Part shown: one piece after another, positions 19,101 through 26,013 of the stretch
Position numbering within the stretch: the first letter of the stretch is position 1
How the letters are laid out: the number at the start of each line of letters is the position of its first letter
Source: an uncultured Maribacter sp.
GTDB taxonomy: Bacteria; Bacteroidota; Bacteroidia; Flavobacteriales; Flavobacteriaceae
NCBI GenBank assembly: GCA_947504045.1
Contig: CANNFY010000003.1
Span: 310,001 to 374,000 of the forward strand
DNA length: 64,000 bases
Direction of reading: 5' to 3'
Notes under the pieces: model-generated
The model's input: the letters and a program-made list of their open reading frames with translations, nothing else
The model's database searches: none
Told to the model about the DNA's origin: nothing
Translations under genes and position numbers: made by a program

Positions 19101-19350
19101 TGAACAAGAACAATCTGCTTATGGTTTAAATACAGCTGAAGGTGTTGTAATTTTAAAAGTATGGAATGGTAGCCCAGCTGTAAAAGGAAATGGTATAAAA
19201 AAGGGAGACGTAATTCTTGAAGCTTCAGGAGAAAAAGTTAAAACCATAAAAGATTTTTTTAAAATAAACACCAAAAATAAGGCCGACAACTTAGATATAG
19301 TAGTTATGAGAAATCAATCAGAATTAAAATTGAACATTAAAGTAAAGTAA
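16189..19350 (+). CDS. Esterase - parallel beta-helix (GH141-like) - PDZ fusion protein
   Basis: This 1053-residue secreted protein (signal peptide to VVVYGQ) combines three modules. Residues about 25-275 form an alpha/beta hydrolase of the BD-FAE/acetyl-esterase type: FFGGGWNGG oxyanion region, nucleophile Ser140 in GGSAGGH, Asp218 in GEKDR and His250 in QPHGF. Residues about 285-960 are a right-handed parallel beta-helix with GEWYLDKDKNTLYYWP, CSIKNSEF and ETHDHGSFNSWGRDRFW; I associate this pattern with GH141 and related helix enzymes (fucosidase and xylanase activities known), but the family call is tentative. Residues about 985-1053 look like a PDZ domain (AYGLNTAEGVVILKVWNGSPA, IKKGDVILEASGEKV). 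It overlaps no neighbour and sits 1 bp before the GH29 gene. Coupled deacylation and glycosidic cleavage is inferred. Confidence 0.8.
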   Translation: MIKKMYLLFLFFSIVVVYGQKEEIEVDYSHELIYKVVKKDTLKLQIYNPENFNSSKKYPTIVFFFGGGWNGGSMYQFKDQAKYFSSRGMISVLVDYRVRNRHKTTPFESVKDAKSAIRFLRANAKKYNINPKKIVASGGSAGGHLAAATTLLDEINEDTDDLSISPKASALVLYNPVIDNGPTGFEYERINRRYQEFSPMHNIKKGVPPTIFFLGEKDRLIPVSTAYEYKDRMEAVGGRCDVFIYKNQPHGFFNKGRQEADRCYIETTREADIFLESLGYIKGKPTIHKAKELFVSKHKVSDPDGSLEKPFSTLIDAVNQAKTIKSKKLNQSVIINMQPGEYSLEESITITPELNGLIIKGTKASEVTIKGSKKIKPNWESYNENIYKTKVDSTLCFDQLLVNNKAQILARYPNYNEDGHYWQGYAADAISKDKLASWKKPEGAFFHVMHGGKWGGFHYKINGVNKDGTPILIGGQQNNRPSKPHEEYRMVENVFEELDSPGEWYLDKDKNTLYYWPQEEVNINTATFEVSVLKDLIQVVGTKKNPVKNITITDIAFKNTKRTFMEKFEPLLRSDWSIYRGAVIFFEGTENCSIKNSEFINLGGNVIMASKYNKGLNVKGNHIYNCGASAVSFVGDSSAVRSPSFTYKEFVPMAEMDTISGPKNEMYPRQCLVTDNLIHRIGRVEKQTAGVQISMAMDITVSYNSIYDVPRAGINIGDGTWGGHILEFNDVFNTVLETHDHGSFNSWGRDRFWHPNRRVMDSLTTANPNMPKWDAIKTTIIRNNRFRCDHGWDIDLDDGSSNYHIYNNLLLNNGLKLREGFNRIAENNIIVNNSLHPHVWFAKSKDVFKHNIVADTYQDVRLLGWGKELDYNFFPSEEAMLKSQIYNRDKNSAFGDPLFKNPANLDFTVADNSPALAIGFKNFPMHKFGVQKPEFKKIAKTPEVPVLKKIATKTKSPIVSWLRNNIKNIESEQEQSAYGLNTAEGVVILKVWNGSPAVKGNGIKKGDVILEASGEKVKTIKDFFKINTKNKADNLDIVVMRNQSELKLNIKVK

Positions 19351-19351
19351 T

Positions 19352-20716
19352 ATGAAAACAGTAAAAAGAATAACACTAATTGCATTAATTGCAATTCTAA
19401 ACTTTAATACAGGGTATGCTCAAGATACTCCTAAAGTAAAAAAACTATCAGACGATGAACGAATGGAATGGTGGAGAGATGCTAAATTTGGTATGTTTAT
19501 TCATTGGGGAGCTTACTCCATAATTGGAGGAGAAAGAGGAACAAAAATAGCAGGTGGTGGTGCCGAATGGGCCATGGATAAATTAGATTATACTGTTGAG
19601 GATTATGAAAAATTTCCTAAAATGTTTAATCCAACTATGTTTGATGCAGATGCGTGGGTAACAATGGCCAAAAATGCTGGAATGAAATATATAGTTATTA
19701 CATCTAAACACCATGAAGGTTTTTCTTTGTGGGACTCTAAAGTTTCAGATTATGATGTAATGGATGTATCACCTTTTAAAAGAGATGTTATAAAAGAAAT
19801 AGCTGAAGCTTGTAAAAAACAAGATATTAAATTCTGTTTTTATTATTCTATTGTAGATTGGCATCACCCACACGCACAAGGAAATTTATATCCGAATTAT
19901 AATATAGCACAACATGATGATCCTTCTGTAGTAAACCCTAAGTTTCCTAAATATTTTAAAAACTATATGAAACCTCAAGTAAAAGAATTACTTACTAATT
20001 ACGGAGATGTTGGCGTTGTATGGTTTGATGGAGATTGGATTTCGGATTATACTACAGAAATGGGAAAAGAATTGTATGACTTTATACGTGATATTCAACC
20101 AAATACCATTGTAAACAATAGAGTAGATAAAGGAAGAAATGGAATGGAAGGAATGGATAAAGAAGGAAATTTTGCAGGAGACTTTGGAACACCAGAACAA
20201 GAAATACCAGATACAGGTATAGATTCTGATTGGGAAGCTTGTATGACAATGAATGGTTCTTGGGGGTACAAACCATCGGATAATAATTGGAAAAGTAGTG
20301 AGGACTTAATTGAAAAATTAGTAGACATAGTATCCAAAGGAGGTAATTTTTTGTTAAATATAGGTCCTGATGGTTTTGGAAGATTTCCTTCTGAAAGTAT
20401 TAGACGTTTAAATGCTATGGGAGAATGGACTAAAGTAAATGGAGAAGCAATTTATGGAGCTTCTGCAAGTCCTTTTGAAAAACCAAAATGGGGACGTTAT
20501 ACCAAAAAAGGTAACGTAATTTATGCGCATGTTTTTAAATGGCCAAAAACAGGAACATTAAAATTGCATAAAGATATTAAGGTTAAAAAAGCAACGTTAT
20601 TAACCAACCCTAATACCGAATTAGAAACCCTAGCAACATCTAGAGAAGTTTTGGTAGAAGTGCCAGTTTTAGCACCAGATGCAACCGTTTCTGTGGTAAA
20701 AATTGAATTAAAATAA
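19352..20716 (+). CDS. GH29 alpha-L-fucosidase
   Basis: This 454-residue secreted enzyme (signal peptide to TGYAQ) is a clear GH29 family member: KFGMFIHWGAYS near residue 45, SKHHEGFSLWDSK near 119, and the catalytic strand VVWFDGDW, in which Asp226 is the expected nucleophile of this retaining family. The C-terminal part is a small beta-sandwich. It hydrolyses terminal alpha-L-fucose from periplasmic oligosaccharides. The acid/base residue varies in GH29 and I did not assign it. It is the last gene of the operon starting at 247 and is followed by a strong hairpin terminator. Together with GH95 it is the best evidence that the target glycan contains fucose. Confidence 0.93.
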   Translation: MKTVKRITLIALIAILNFNTGYAQDTPKVKKLSDDERMEWWRDAKFGMFIHWGAYSIIGGERGTKIAGGGAEWAMDKLDYTVEDYEKFPKMFNPTMFDADAWVTMAKNAGMKYIVITSKHHEGFSLWDSKVSDYDVMDVSPFKRDVIKEIAEACKKQDIKFCFYYSIVDWHHPHAQGNLYPNYNIAQHDDPSVVNPKFPKYFKNYMKPQVKELLTNYGDVGVVWFDGDWISDYTTEMGKELYDFIRDIQPNTIVNNRVDKGRNGMEGMDKEGNFAGDFGTPEQEIPDTGIDSDWEACMTMNGSWGYKPSDNNWKSSEDLIEKLVDIVSKGGNFLLNIGPDGFGRFPSESIRRLNAMGEWTKVNGEAIYGASASPFEKPKWGRYTKKGNVIYAHVFKWPKTGTLKLHKDIKVKKATLLTNPNTELETLATSREVLVEVPVLAPDATVSVVKIELK

Positions 20717-20756
20717 ATTACGATTACAGCTTAATAAAATAAGTTTTACTATAATA

Positions 20757-20788
20757 GAAAAAGCCTTGTAATTACAAGGCTTTTTTTG
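20757..20788 (+). terminator. Rho-independent terminator after first operon
   Basis: A perfect inverted repeat, GCCTTGTAATTACAAGGC (20763-20780), is flanked by A and T runs (AAAAA before, TTTTTTT after). It lies about 45 bp after the GH29 stop codon and would end the 20-kb transcript. Confidence 0.88.
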
Positions 20789-20850
20789 TGAGTTGCTTTG
20801 GCATATACTTCTTAAACTACAATGTAAATCTAATTGGATTGATATGGGTA

Positions 20851-20881
20851 ATAATTTTTAGAAAAGGGTTAATAATTTAAA
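20851..20881 (+). promoter_or_regulatory. Weak 21-bp-period direct repeat before GH116 (site 2)
   Basis: ATAATTTTTA (20851-20860) and ATAATTTAAA (20872-20881) begin 21 bases apart and share eight of ten bases. They lack the final TATA of the better sites, so this is the least certain copy. It lies 131 bp before the GH116 start. Confidence 0.3.
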
Positions 20882-21012
20882 CTAGATAGAAAAGGTGTTT
20901 AGTAGTATTGTAAGAATCTAATTTGTTTTAGCTAACTAAATGTTAGTACAATGAATGATTTAAAACAGATTGTTTTGTTTCTAAGAAAGCAAGTAGTTAA
21001 TATAAGTGATTT

Positions 21013-23814
21013 ATGAAAAATAGTTTGTTAGTAAGAATTTTTGAAAACCTCTTTAGTAAAAAAATAGAGCCAGAAAGTAATTGTTGTTCAGCTCTTTCTT
21101 GTTGCGATACCCAAGAACCCTCTGAAGGACGTAGAGATTTTATAAAGAACACTGGTTTAACAGCCGCAATGTTGGCCGTAGCGCCAATGGACATTATGGC
21201 TGGACCATTTACTAAAGAAGATTTTGTTCATGCAATACCTTTAGATAAAAAATTAAGTAAAGAGTGGATTGCCAGTTTGTATGCCCGTGGTGAAGCTTTA
21301 AACGCAAGAGGTGAAGATTTAAAATATATAGGAATGCCAATTAATGGTATTGGTACAGGGCAGATTTACTTAGGTGGAGATGGAAAACTTTGGTGTTGGA
21401 ATTTAGATGGTGAGCCAGACGAGCCCTGGAAAGATATGGGTTCAGGGCATAAGTATATGAAACCAATTACGCCTCATAGTCCAATAAATCAAGGGTTTGC
21501 TTTGCAAGTGGGTTCAGAGAATGATAAACGTGTTTTTAGACTAGATTCTACGGGTTTTAAAAATGTTTTATTTACCAATAAGTACCCGATGGGTGATGTA
21601 ACTTATCAAGATGATAATTGTCCTGTAAAAGTTAAGTTAGAAGCGTATACACCATTTGTTCCGTTGAATAGAGATGCTTCTAGTTATCCAGTAATAGTAA
21701 TGCGTTATACCATAGAAAATACTTCCGAAGAAGCACAAGATATAGCTATTGCTGGTTGGATAGAGAATTTTTCTAATCATAGAACCAGAAAAGAAAATAG
21801 CAATGGAATTCGTTTAAGCCAGTATCAAGAGTTTAATGATTTATCTGTTGTTGAATGCTGGGCAGAACCATTCCAGGACAATAAAACAACTAATACCAAA
21901 ACGGTGCCTTTTAATCTTGCCAATGATTTTGGAGCCGTTGCATTAGGGTTATTAGGAAGTGATAAGCCTGATTTTGTGGATACTATGCGTTCGCAACAAG
22001 GAGATATAGATTTATTTGATGCCAAAAAACTAAATAAAAAAGCAAAAAAAGTACAAAAACGCTCTTTTAGCGAAAAAGCGTATGCATCTTTAGGTAAGCG
22101 TGTGCAACTGCAACCAGGCAAGCAAAAAACTATTGCTTTCACCTTATCATGGCGTTTTCCAAACGCTAGACATGTAACAGGTTATGGGCAAACAGAATGG
22201 ACAAGAGATATTAATTATTACGCTACCCAGTGGCCAAATTCTAGAGAGTCCGCAAATGTAGTAGCCAAACAAGAAGAAGAGCTTAGAGAAAACACCAAAA
22301 AATGGGTAGATACGTGGTACGATTCTACTTTACCGTATTGGTTTTTAGAACGTACTTTTATTCCAGTAGACTGTATGCAAACCCAATTAGCGGGACGTAT
22401 GGGAATGCAAAATGCTAGGTATAGTTTAGATGAAGGTGTAACCTGTTGTGAAGGTAACTGTACCCATGTATGGCATTATGCGCAAGGATTGGCTCGTTTG
22501 TTTCCTGTTATAGAAAGAGAATGTCGAGAACAAGTAGATTTTGATTTGAGCTTTAAAAAGGATACTGGAGCCATGAATTTTCGTTGTTCTACAAAGGCAT
22601 TTAAAGAAGCCCCAGATGGCCAATGTGGAACCATTTTAAGAGTGCTTCGAGAAAGTCAAATGACCACAGATTATAGCTTTTTAGAAAGTATTTGGGAGCG
22701 TACTAAGTTGTCTATGGATTATGTTATTACTACTTGGGATAAAGATGAAGATGGTGTAATGACCGGGGCACAACATAATACCTTAGATGGCAATTGGTTT
22801 GGTAAAGTACATTGGCTTACCAATATGTATCATGCCGCGCTTAAAGCATCTGCAGTAATGGCAAAACAGATGAAAGAACCAAAAGTTGCAGAACGTTATG
22901 AAAATTTAGTGGCTTTAGGAGCTAAGAGCATGGTAGATTTAATGTGGAAAGAAGAGTTTGGTTATTTTATACATATTCCAGAATTAGAACCAGAAAAAAC
23001 ACGTGGTTCTACAACTGGATGTCATATAGATCAGGTATTAGGAGAATTTTGGCTCTATAATCTTGGTTTAGACCCAATTTTACCTAGAGACAAGGTTCGT
23101 AAAGCATTAGATTCTCTTTGGAAATATAATTTTTCTCCTAATATTGGCGATTTTAGAAAAAACAATCCCAAAGGACGTTGGTATGCTGCAGAAGGCGATG
23201 CCGGGCTAGTTATGTGTACATGGCCTTTTGGGAAAGAAAATGCTCAAAAGACTAATTTTCATAAATATTATAATGAGTGTATGTCTGGATTTGAATGGCA
23301 GGTATCGGCACATATGATTTGGGAAGGAATGTTAGAAAAAGGTTTAGCCATAGGTAAGGCTATTAGTGATCGTTACCAGCCCAAGCATCGCAATCCATAC
23401 AATGAGGTAGAGTGCGGAGACCACTATGCAAGAGCTTTAGCTAGTTATAGTGCTTTTATGGCAATCTGTGGTTATAAATACAATGGTCCTGAGGGAAAAT
23501 TGGCTTTTGGTCCGCGTATGCAAAAAGAAAATTTTAAAGCAGCATTTACCACAGCAGAAGGATGGGGGCAGTTTATACAAAAAGTAGAGAAGAACAAGCT
23601 TTTTGTTGCAATAAATTTGAGATATGGATTATTGAAAATAAAGGAGTTTAGCCTTGATAAAGTAAACGGAGTTGCATCTAAAAATGTAAATATTCAATTA
23701 GATGGAGTTTCCATTAAGGCACCATTAACCGTTCTAGAGGATAAATATAGTATTCATTTTGATTCTGATGTTGTTTTAAGAAAAGACTCTAAGTTAGAGT
23801 TATCGTTTGTCTAA
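21013..23814 (+). CDS. GH116 family glycoside hydrolase with Tat-type leader
   Basis: This 933-residue protein belongs to GH116 (DUF608; glucosylceramidase/beta-glucosidase family). An N-terminal beta domain (about residues 90-400) precedes an alpha/alpha barrel. By alignment with known members, the nucleophile is Glu480 in CCEGNCTHVWHYAQG and the acid/base is Asp592 in HNTLDGNWFG. The leader is unusual: a 40-residue N-terminal stretch with two Cys pairs (NCCSALSCCD) precedes a twin-arginine signal, GRRDFIKNTGLTAAMLA. Folded export by Tat is therefore likely. The family is known for beta-glucosidase, beta-xylosidase and GlcNAc-ase activity; substrate here is unknown. It is a single-gene unit after a terminator, with 107 bp before the next unit's own operator-like site begins. 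Confidence 0.88.
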   Translation: MKNSLLVRIFENLFSKKIEPESNCCSALSCCDTQEPSEGRRDFIKNTGLTAAMLAVAPMDIMAGPFTKEDFVHAIPLDKKLSKEWIASLYARGEALNARGEDLKYIGMPINGIGTGQIYLGGDGKLWCWNLDGEPDEPWKDMGSGHKYMKPITPHSPINQGFALQVGSENDKRVFRLDSTGFKNVLFTNKYPMGDVTYQDDNCPVKVKLEAYTPFVPLNRDASSYPVIVMRYTIENTSEEAQDIAIAGWIENFSNHRTRKENSNGIRLSQYQEFNDLSVVECWAEPFQDNKTTNTKTVPFNLANDFGAVALGLLGSDKPDFVDTMRSQQGDIDLFDAKKLNKKAKKVQKRSFSEKAYASLGKRVQLQPGKQKTIAFTLSWRFPNARHVTGYGQTEWTRDINYYATQWPNSRESANVVAKQEEELRENTKKWVDTWYDSTLPYWFLERTFIPVDCMQTQLAGRMGMQNARYSLDEGVTCCEGNCTHVWHYAQGLARLFPVIERECREQVDFDLSFKKDTGAMNFRCSTKAFKEAPDGQCGTILRVLRESQMTTDYSFLESIWERTKLSMDYVITTWDKDEDGVMTGAQHNTLDGNWFGKVHWLTNMYHAALKASAVMAKQMKEPKVAERYENLVALGAKSMVDLMWKEEFGYFIHIPELEPEKTRGSTTGCHIDQVLGEFWLYNLGLDPILPRDKVRKALDSLWKYNFSPNIGDFRKNNPKGRWYAAEGDAGLVMCTWPFGKENAQKTNFHKYYNECMSGFEWQVSAHMIWEGMLEKGLAIGKAISDRYQPKHRNPYNEVECGDHYARALASYSAFMAICGYKYNGPEGKLAFGPRMQKENFKAAFTTAEGWGQFIQKVEKNKLFVAINLRYGLLKIKEFSLDKVNGVASKNVNIQLDGVSIKAPLTVLEDKYSIHFDSDVVLRKDSKLELSFV

Positions 23815-23833
23815 AGTTTTTAATGTAGTCACC

Positions 23834-23864
23834 ATTATTTATATAGATTGAATAATAGTTTATA
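23834..23864 (+). promoter_or_regulatory. 21-bp-period direct repeat, putative PUL operator (site 3)
   Basis: ATTATTTATA (23834-23843) and ATAGTTTATA (23855-23864) begin 21 bases apart. The block TCACCATTATTTATATA around the first half-site is identical to that of site 4 at 25925, and both sites continue identically at the second half-site. It lies 75 bp before the GH97 start. Confidence 0.65.
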
Positions 23865-23939
23865 CAAACAATCTTCTAATTAATTTAATATTGTTGTTTA
23901 GTTTAACTAAAAAAAAATTATTTGAAATTTCTTAGTAGA

Positions 23940-25841
23940 ATGAATAAAAGAATATTTTTTATTGTAGCTGGTTTTATTTTTTTAATACAATCTTGTACAA
24001 AAAAGAACGATTACGTAGTTAGTTCACCAAATAATTTGGTTAAGTTAACTTTTAATGTTGACAATGGAAGTTTAAATTACAATGTTGATTTTAAAAATAA
24101 GGTAATTGTAGATATATCTTCACTTTCAATTTTGGAAAATGTTCCTGTTGAAATTATAAATGCAGAAATAAAATTTAATTCTTCATCTTGGGAACCTGTT
24201 TGGGGTCAATTTAGTGAAATTAAAGATGAACATAACCAGTTAGTTCTACACTTAAAATTAGACGATAAAACCAGTAAGTTAATTGTCAAAGTTTTTGATG
24301 ATGGAGTAGCTTTTAAATTTGAAGTAGATAATATTTTAAATACCGAAAATGTAAATTTGTTTTGCGAGTATAATATATCTAAAGACGATTTTTTTTATAC
24401 ACCAGCCGGTGAAAGCGAACCAAAAGGACCATTTACAATAACAGGTTTAGAAAATACTTCCGAAGAACTTCCTAAGTTGTTAATGCCATTAGTATTTGAA
24501 ACTGCTAATAATGTTCATGTAGCTATTTTAGAATCAGATTTGTTTGAGGCAAAAGGTTTTAACGCTATGACGTTAAATTTTGATAAAGAATCTAAAAAAC
24601 TTAGATCTACTAACAAGGGTAAGCTTGTAAAAGATAAATTAGTGTCGCCTTGGAAAGTAATACTTATAGGTGAAACAGCAGGTGATTTGGTTACAAATAC
24701 TATTCCGGTAAACATAGCAACACCTTGTAAGATTGAAAACACAGATTGGATTAAACCTGGTAAAACATTATGGGATTGGCGTGTTCACGGATATACAGCT
24801 CCTGATGGTTTTACTTACGGAATAGATAATGAAAGTTATAAACGATTTATTGATTTTGCTGCAGAAAAAGATATCGAATATTTTTTAATTGATGATTCTT
24901 GGTACAAACATGCTTCAAAAGGTCACTTTGAACTTTCCGATAAATTAGATTTAAATGAAATTAGTGAGTACGCAAAGAAAAAAGGTGTAGATCTTATTCT
25001 TTATTACGATAGAAAACATGGCGAATATGGTGATAAAGAACTTTTTCCATACTATCAAACATTAGGAATGAGTGGGATAAAGTATGGTTTTATGGGAAGA
25101 AATATTGAATTCTCAAGAGATGCTATTAAACAAAGTGCAGAGAGTGAATTGCTTATAGATTTTCATGACAATCCAGTTCCATTTACAGGTGTTAGCAGAA
25201 CGTATCCAAATGCTATTTCTAGAGAATATTGTCATGCACAACAAGATTCACGAAGAGCTTTTACACCTGAAGCATTTATTAAAATGGCACTTATAAATGC
25301 TATTCAAGGACCTTTGGATATGAATAACGGAAACTTTGATATTACAGGAATAAACTCAGGAATTAGAGAGAAAAGCCCAAGAAAAAAGAATAGTTATTTT
25401 TCAACAGTAGTTTCAGAAACTGCACGAACATTAATTATTTTTAGTGGTTTAGTTTGTATTCCTGATGCTCCAGAAGCTTATAATTCTAAAGCAGATTTAT
25501 TTGAGTTTATTCAAAAAATGCCTGTTGGTAAATGGGATGAAACTAGAATTCTAAATTCAAAAATGAGTGAATTTATTACTACTGCTCGTCGTTATAAAAA
25601 AGAGTGGTTTGTAGGTAGTGTAATTAATAGAAAAGGAGGAAGTGTAGATATAAACCTTGATTTTCTTGAAGAAGATATAGCTTATGAAATAACTTTTTAT
25701 GAAGATACTTCTGAAACTGATTGTGAAACCAATCCAGAAGCGTATCAAATTAGAAAAGATATAGTAAAAAAAGGAGCAGTAATTAATGCAAAAATGGCAA
25801 AAGGAGGCGGTCATTGTATGTGGATTAAACCAGTTGATTAG
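23940..25841 (+). CDS. GH97 glycosidase, lipoprotein (copy 2)
   Basis: This GH97 protein is 633 residues long when started at the ATG at 23940, which gives a normal lipoprotein leader (MNKRIFFIVAGF, lipobox IQSC). A TTG six codons upstream is possible but adds nothing useful. The N-terminal sandwich ends near residue 270. The barrel has EYFLIDDSWYKH, IKYGFMGRNIE and LIDFHDNPVPFTG. Asp410, after His in the last motif, is the position expected for the nucleophile of retaining GH97 enzymes, as in copy 1. The two copies differ greatly in sequence, so they probably act on different linkages. It is a single-gene unit with its own operator-like repeat. Confidence 0.87.
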   Translation: MNKRIFFIVAGFIFLIQSCTKKNDYVVSSPNNLVKLTFNVDNGSLNYNVDFKNKVIVDISSLSILENVPVEIINAEIKFNSSSWEPVWGQFSEIKDEHNQLVLHLKLDDKTSKLIVKVFDDGVAFKFEVDNILNTENVNLFCEYNISKDDFFYTPAGESEPKGPFTITGLENTSEELPKLLMPLVFETANNVHVAILESDLFEAKGFNAMTLNFDKESKKLRSTNKGKLVKDKLVSPWKVILIGETAGDLVTNTIPVNIATPCKIENTDWIKPGKTLWDWRVHGYTAPDGFTYGIDNESYKRFIDFAAEKDIEYFLIDDSWYKHASKGHFELSDKLDLNEISEYAKKKGVDLILYYDRKHGEYGDKELFPYYQTLGMSGIKYGFMGRNIEFSRDAIKQSAESELLIDFHDNPVPFTGVSRTYPNAISREYCHAQQDSRRAFTPEAFIKMALINAIQGPLDMNNGNFDITGINSGIREKSPRKKNSYFSTVVSETARTLIIFSGLVCIPDAPEAYNSKADLFEFIQKMPVGKWDETRILNSKMSEFITTARRYKKEWFVGSVINRKGGSVDINLDFLEEDIAYEITFYEDTSETDCETNPEAYQIRKDIVKKGAVINAKMAKGGGHCMWIKPVD

Positions 25842-25930
25842 ATATAGAAATTTTAAACAATTTGAATGTAGGATGAAATTAGTAAAGAATATTTATTGGG
25901 TGTTTTGTCTGTTGTTTTCATGCATTCACC

Positions 25931-25961
25931 ATTATTTATATACAATGCATAATAGTTTATA
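25931..25961 (+). promoter_or_regulatory. 21-bp-period direct repeat, putative PUL operator (site 4)
   Basis: ATTATTTATA (25931-25940) and ATAGTTTATA (25952-25961) are identical in both halves to site 3, with the same 21-base period but a different spacer. The second half ends 20 bases before a good -7 element, so a bound activator could contact RNA polymerase directly. Confidence 0.68.
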
Positions 25962-25981
25962 GATTCCTTTTTTTATATAAG

Positions 25982-25989
25982 TAACTTTG
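25982..25989 (+). promoter_or_regulatory. -7 promoter element before heparinase II/III gene
   Basis: TAACTTTG is an exact match to the Bacteroidota -7 consensus TAnnTTTG. It lies 24 bases before the ATG at 26014 and just downstream of operator site 4. No good -33 box is visible, as expected for an activator-dependent promoter. Confidence 0.6.
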
Positions 25990-26013
25990 AAGAACAGATA
26001 TAAATAAAACCAA

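Noticed and set aside
23922-23939. TTG start for the second GH97 gene
   Set aside because: The ATG at 23940 gives a standard lipoprotein leader; the six extra codons only lengthen it.
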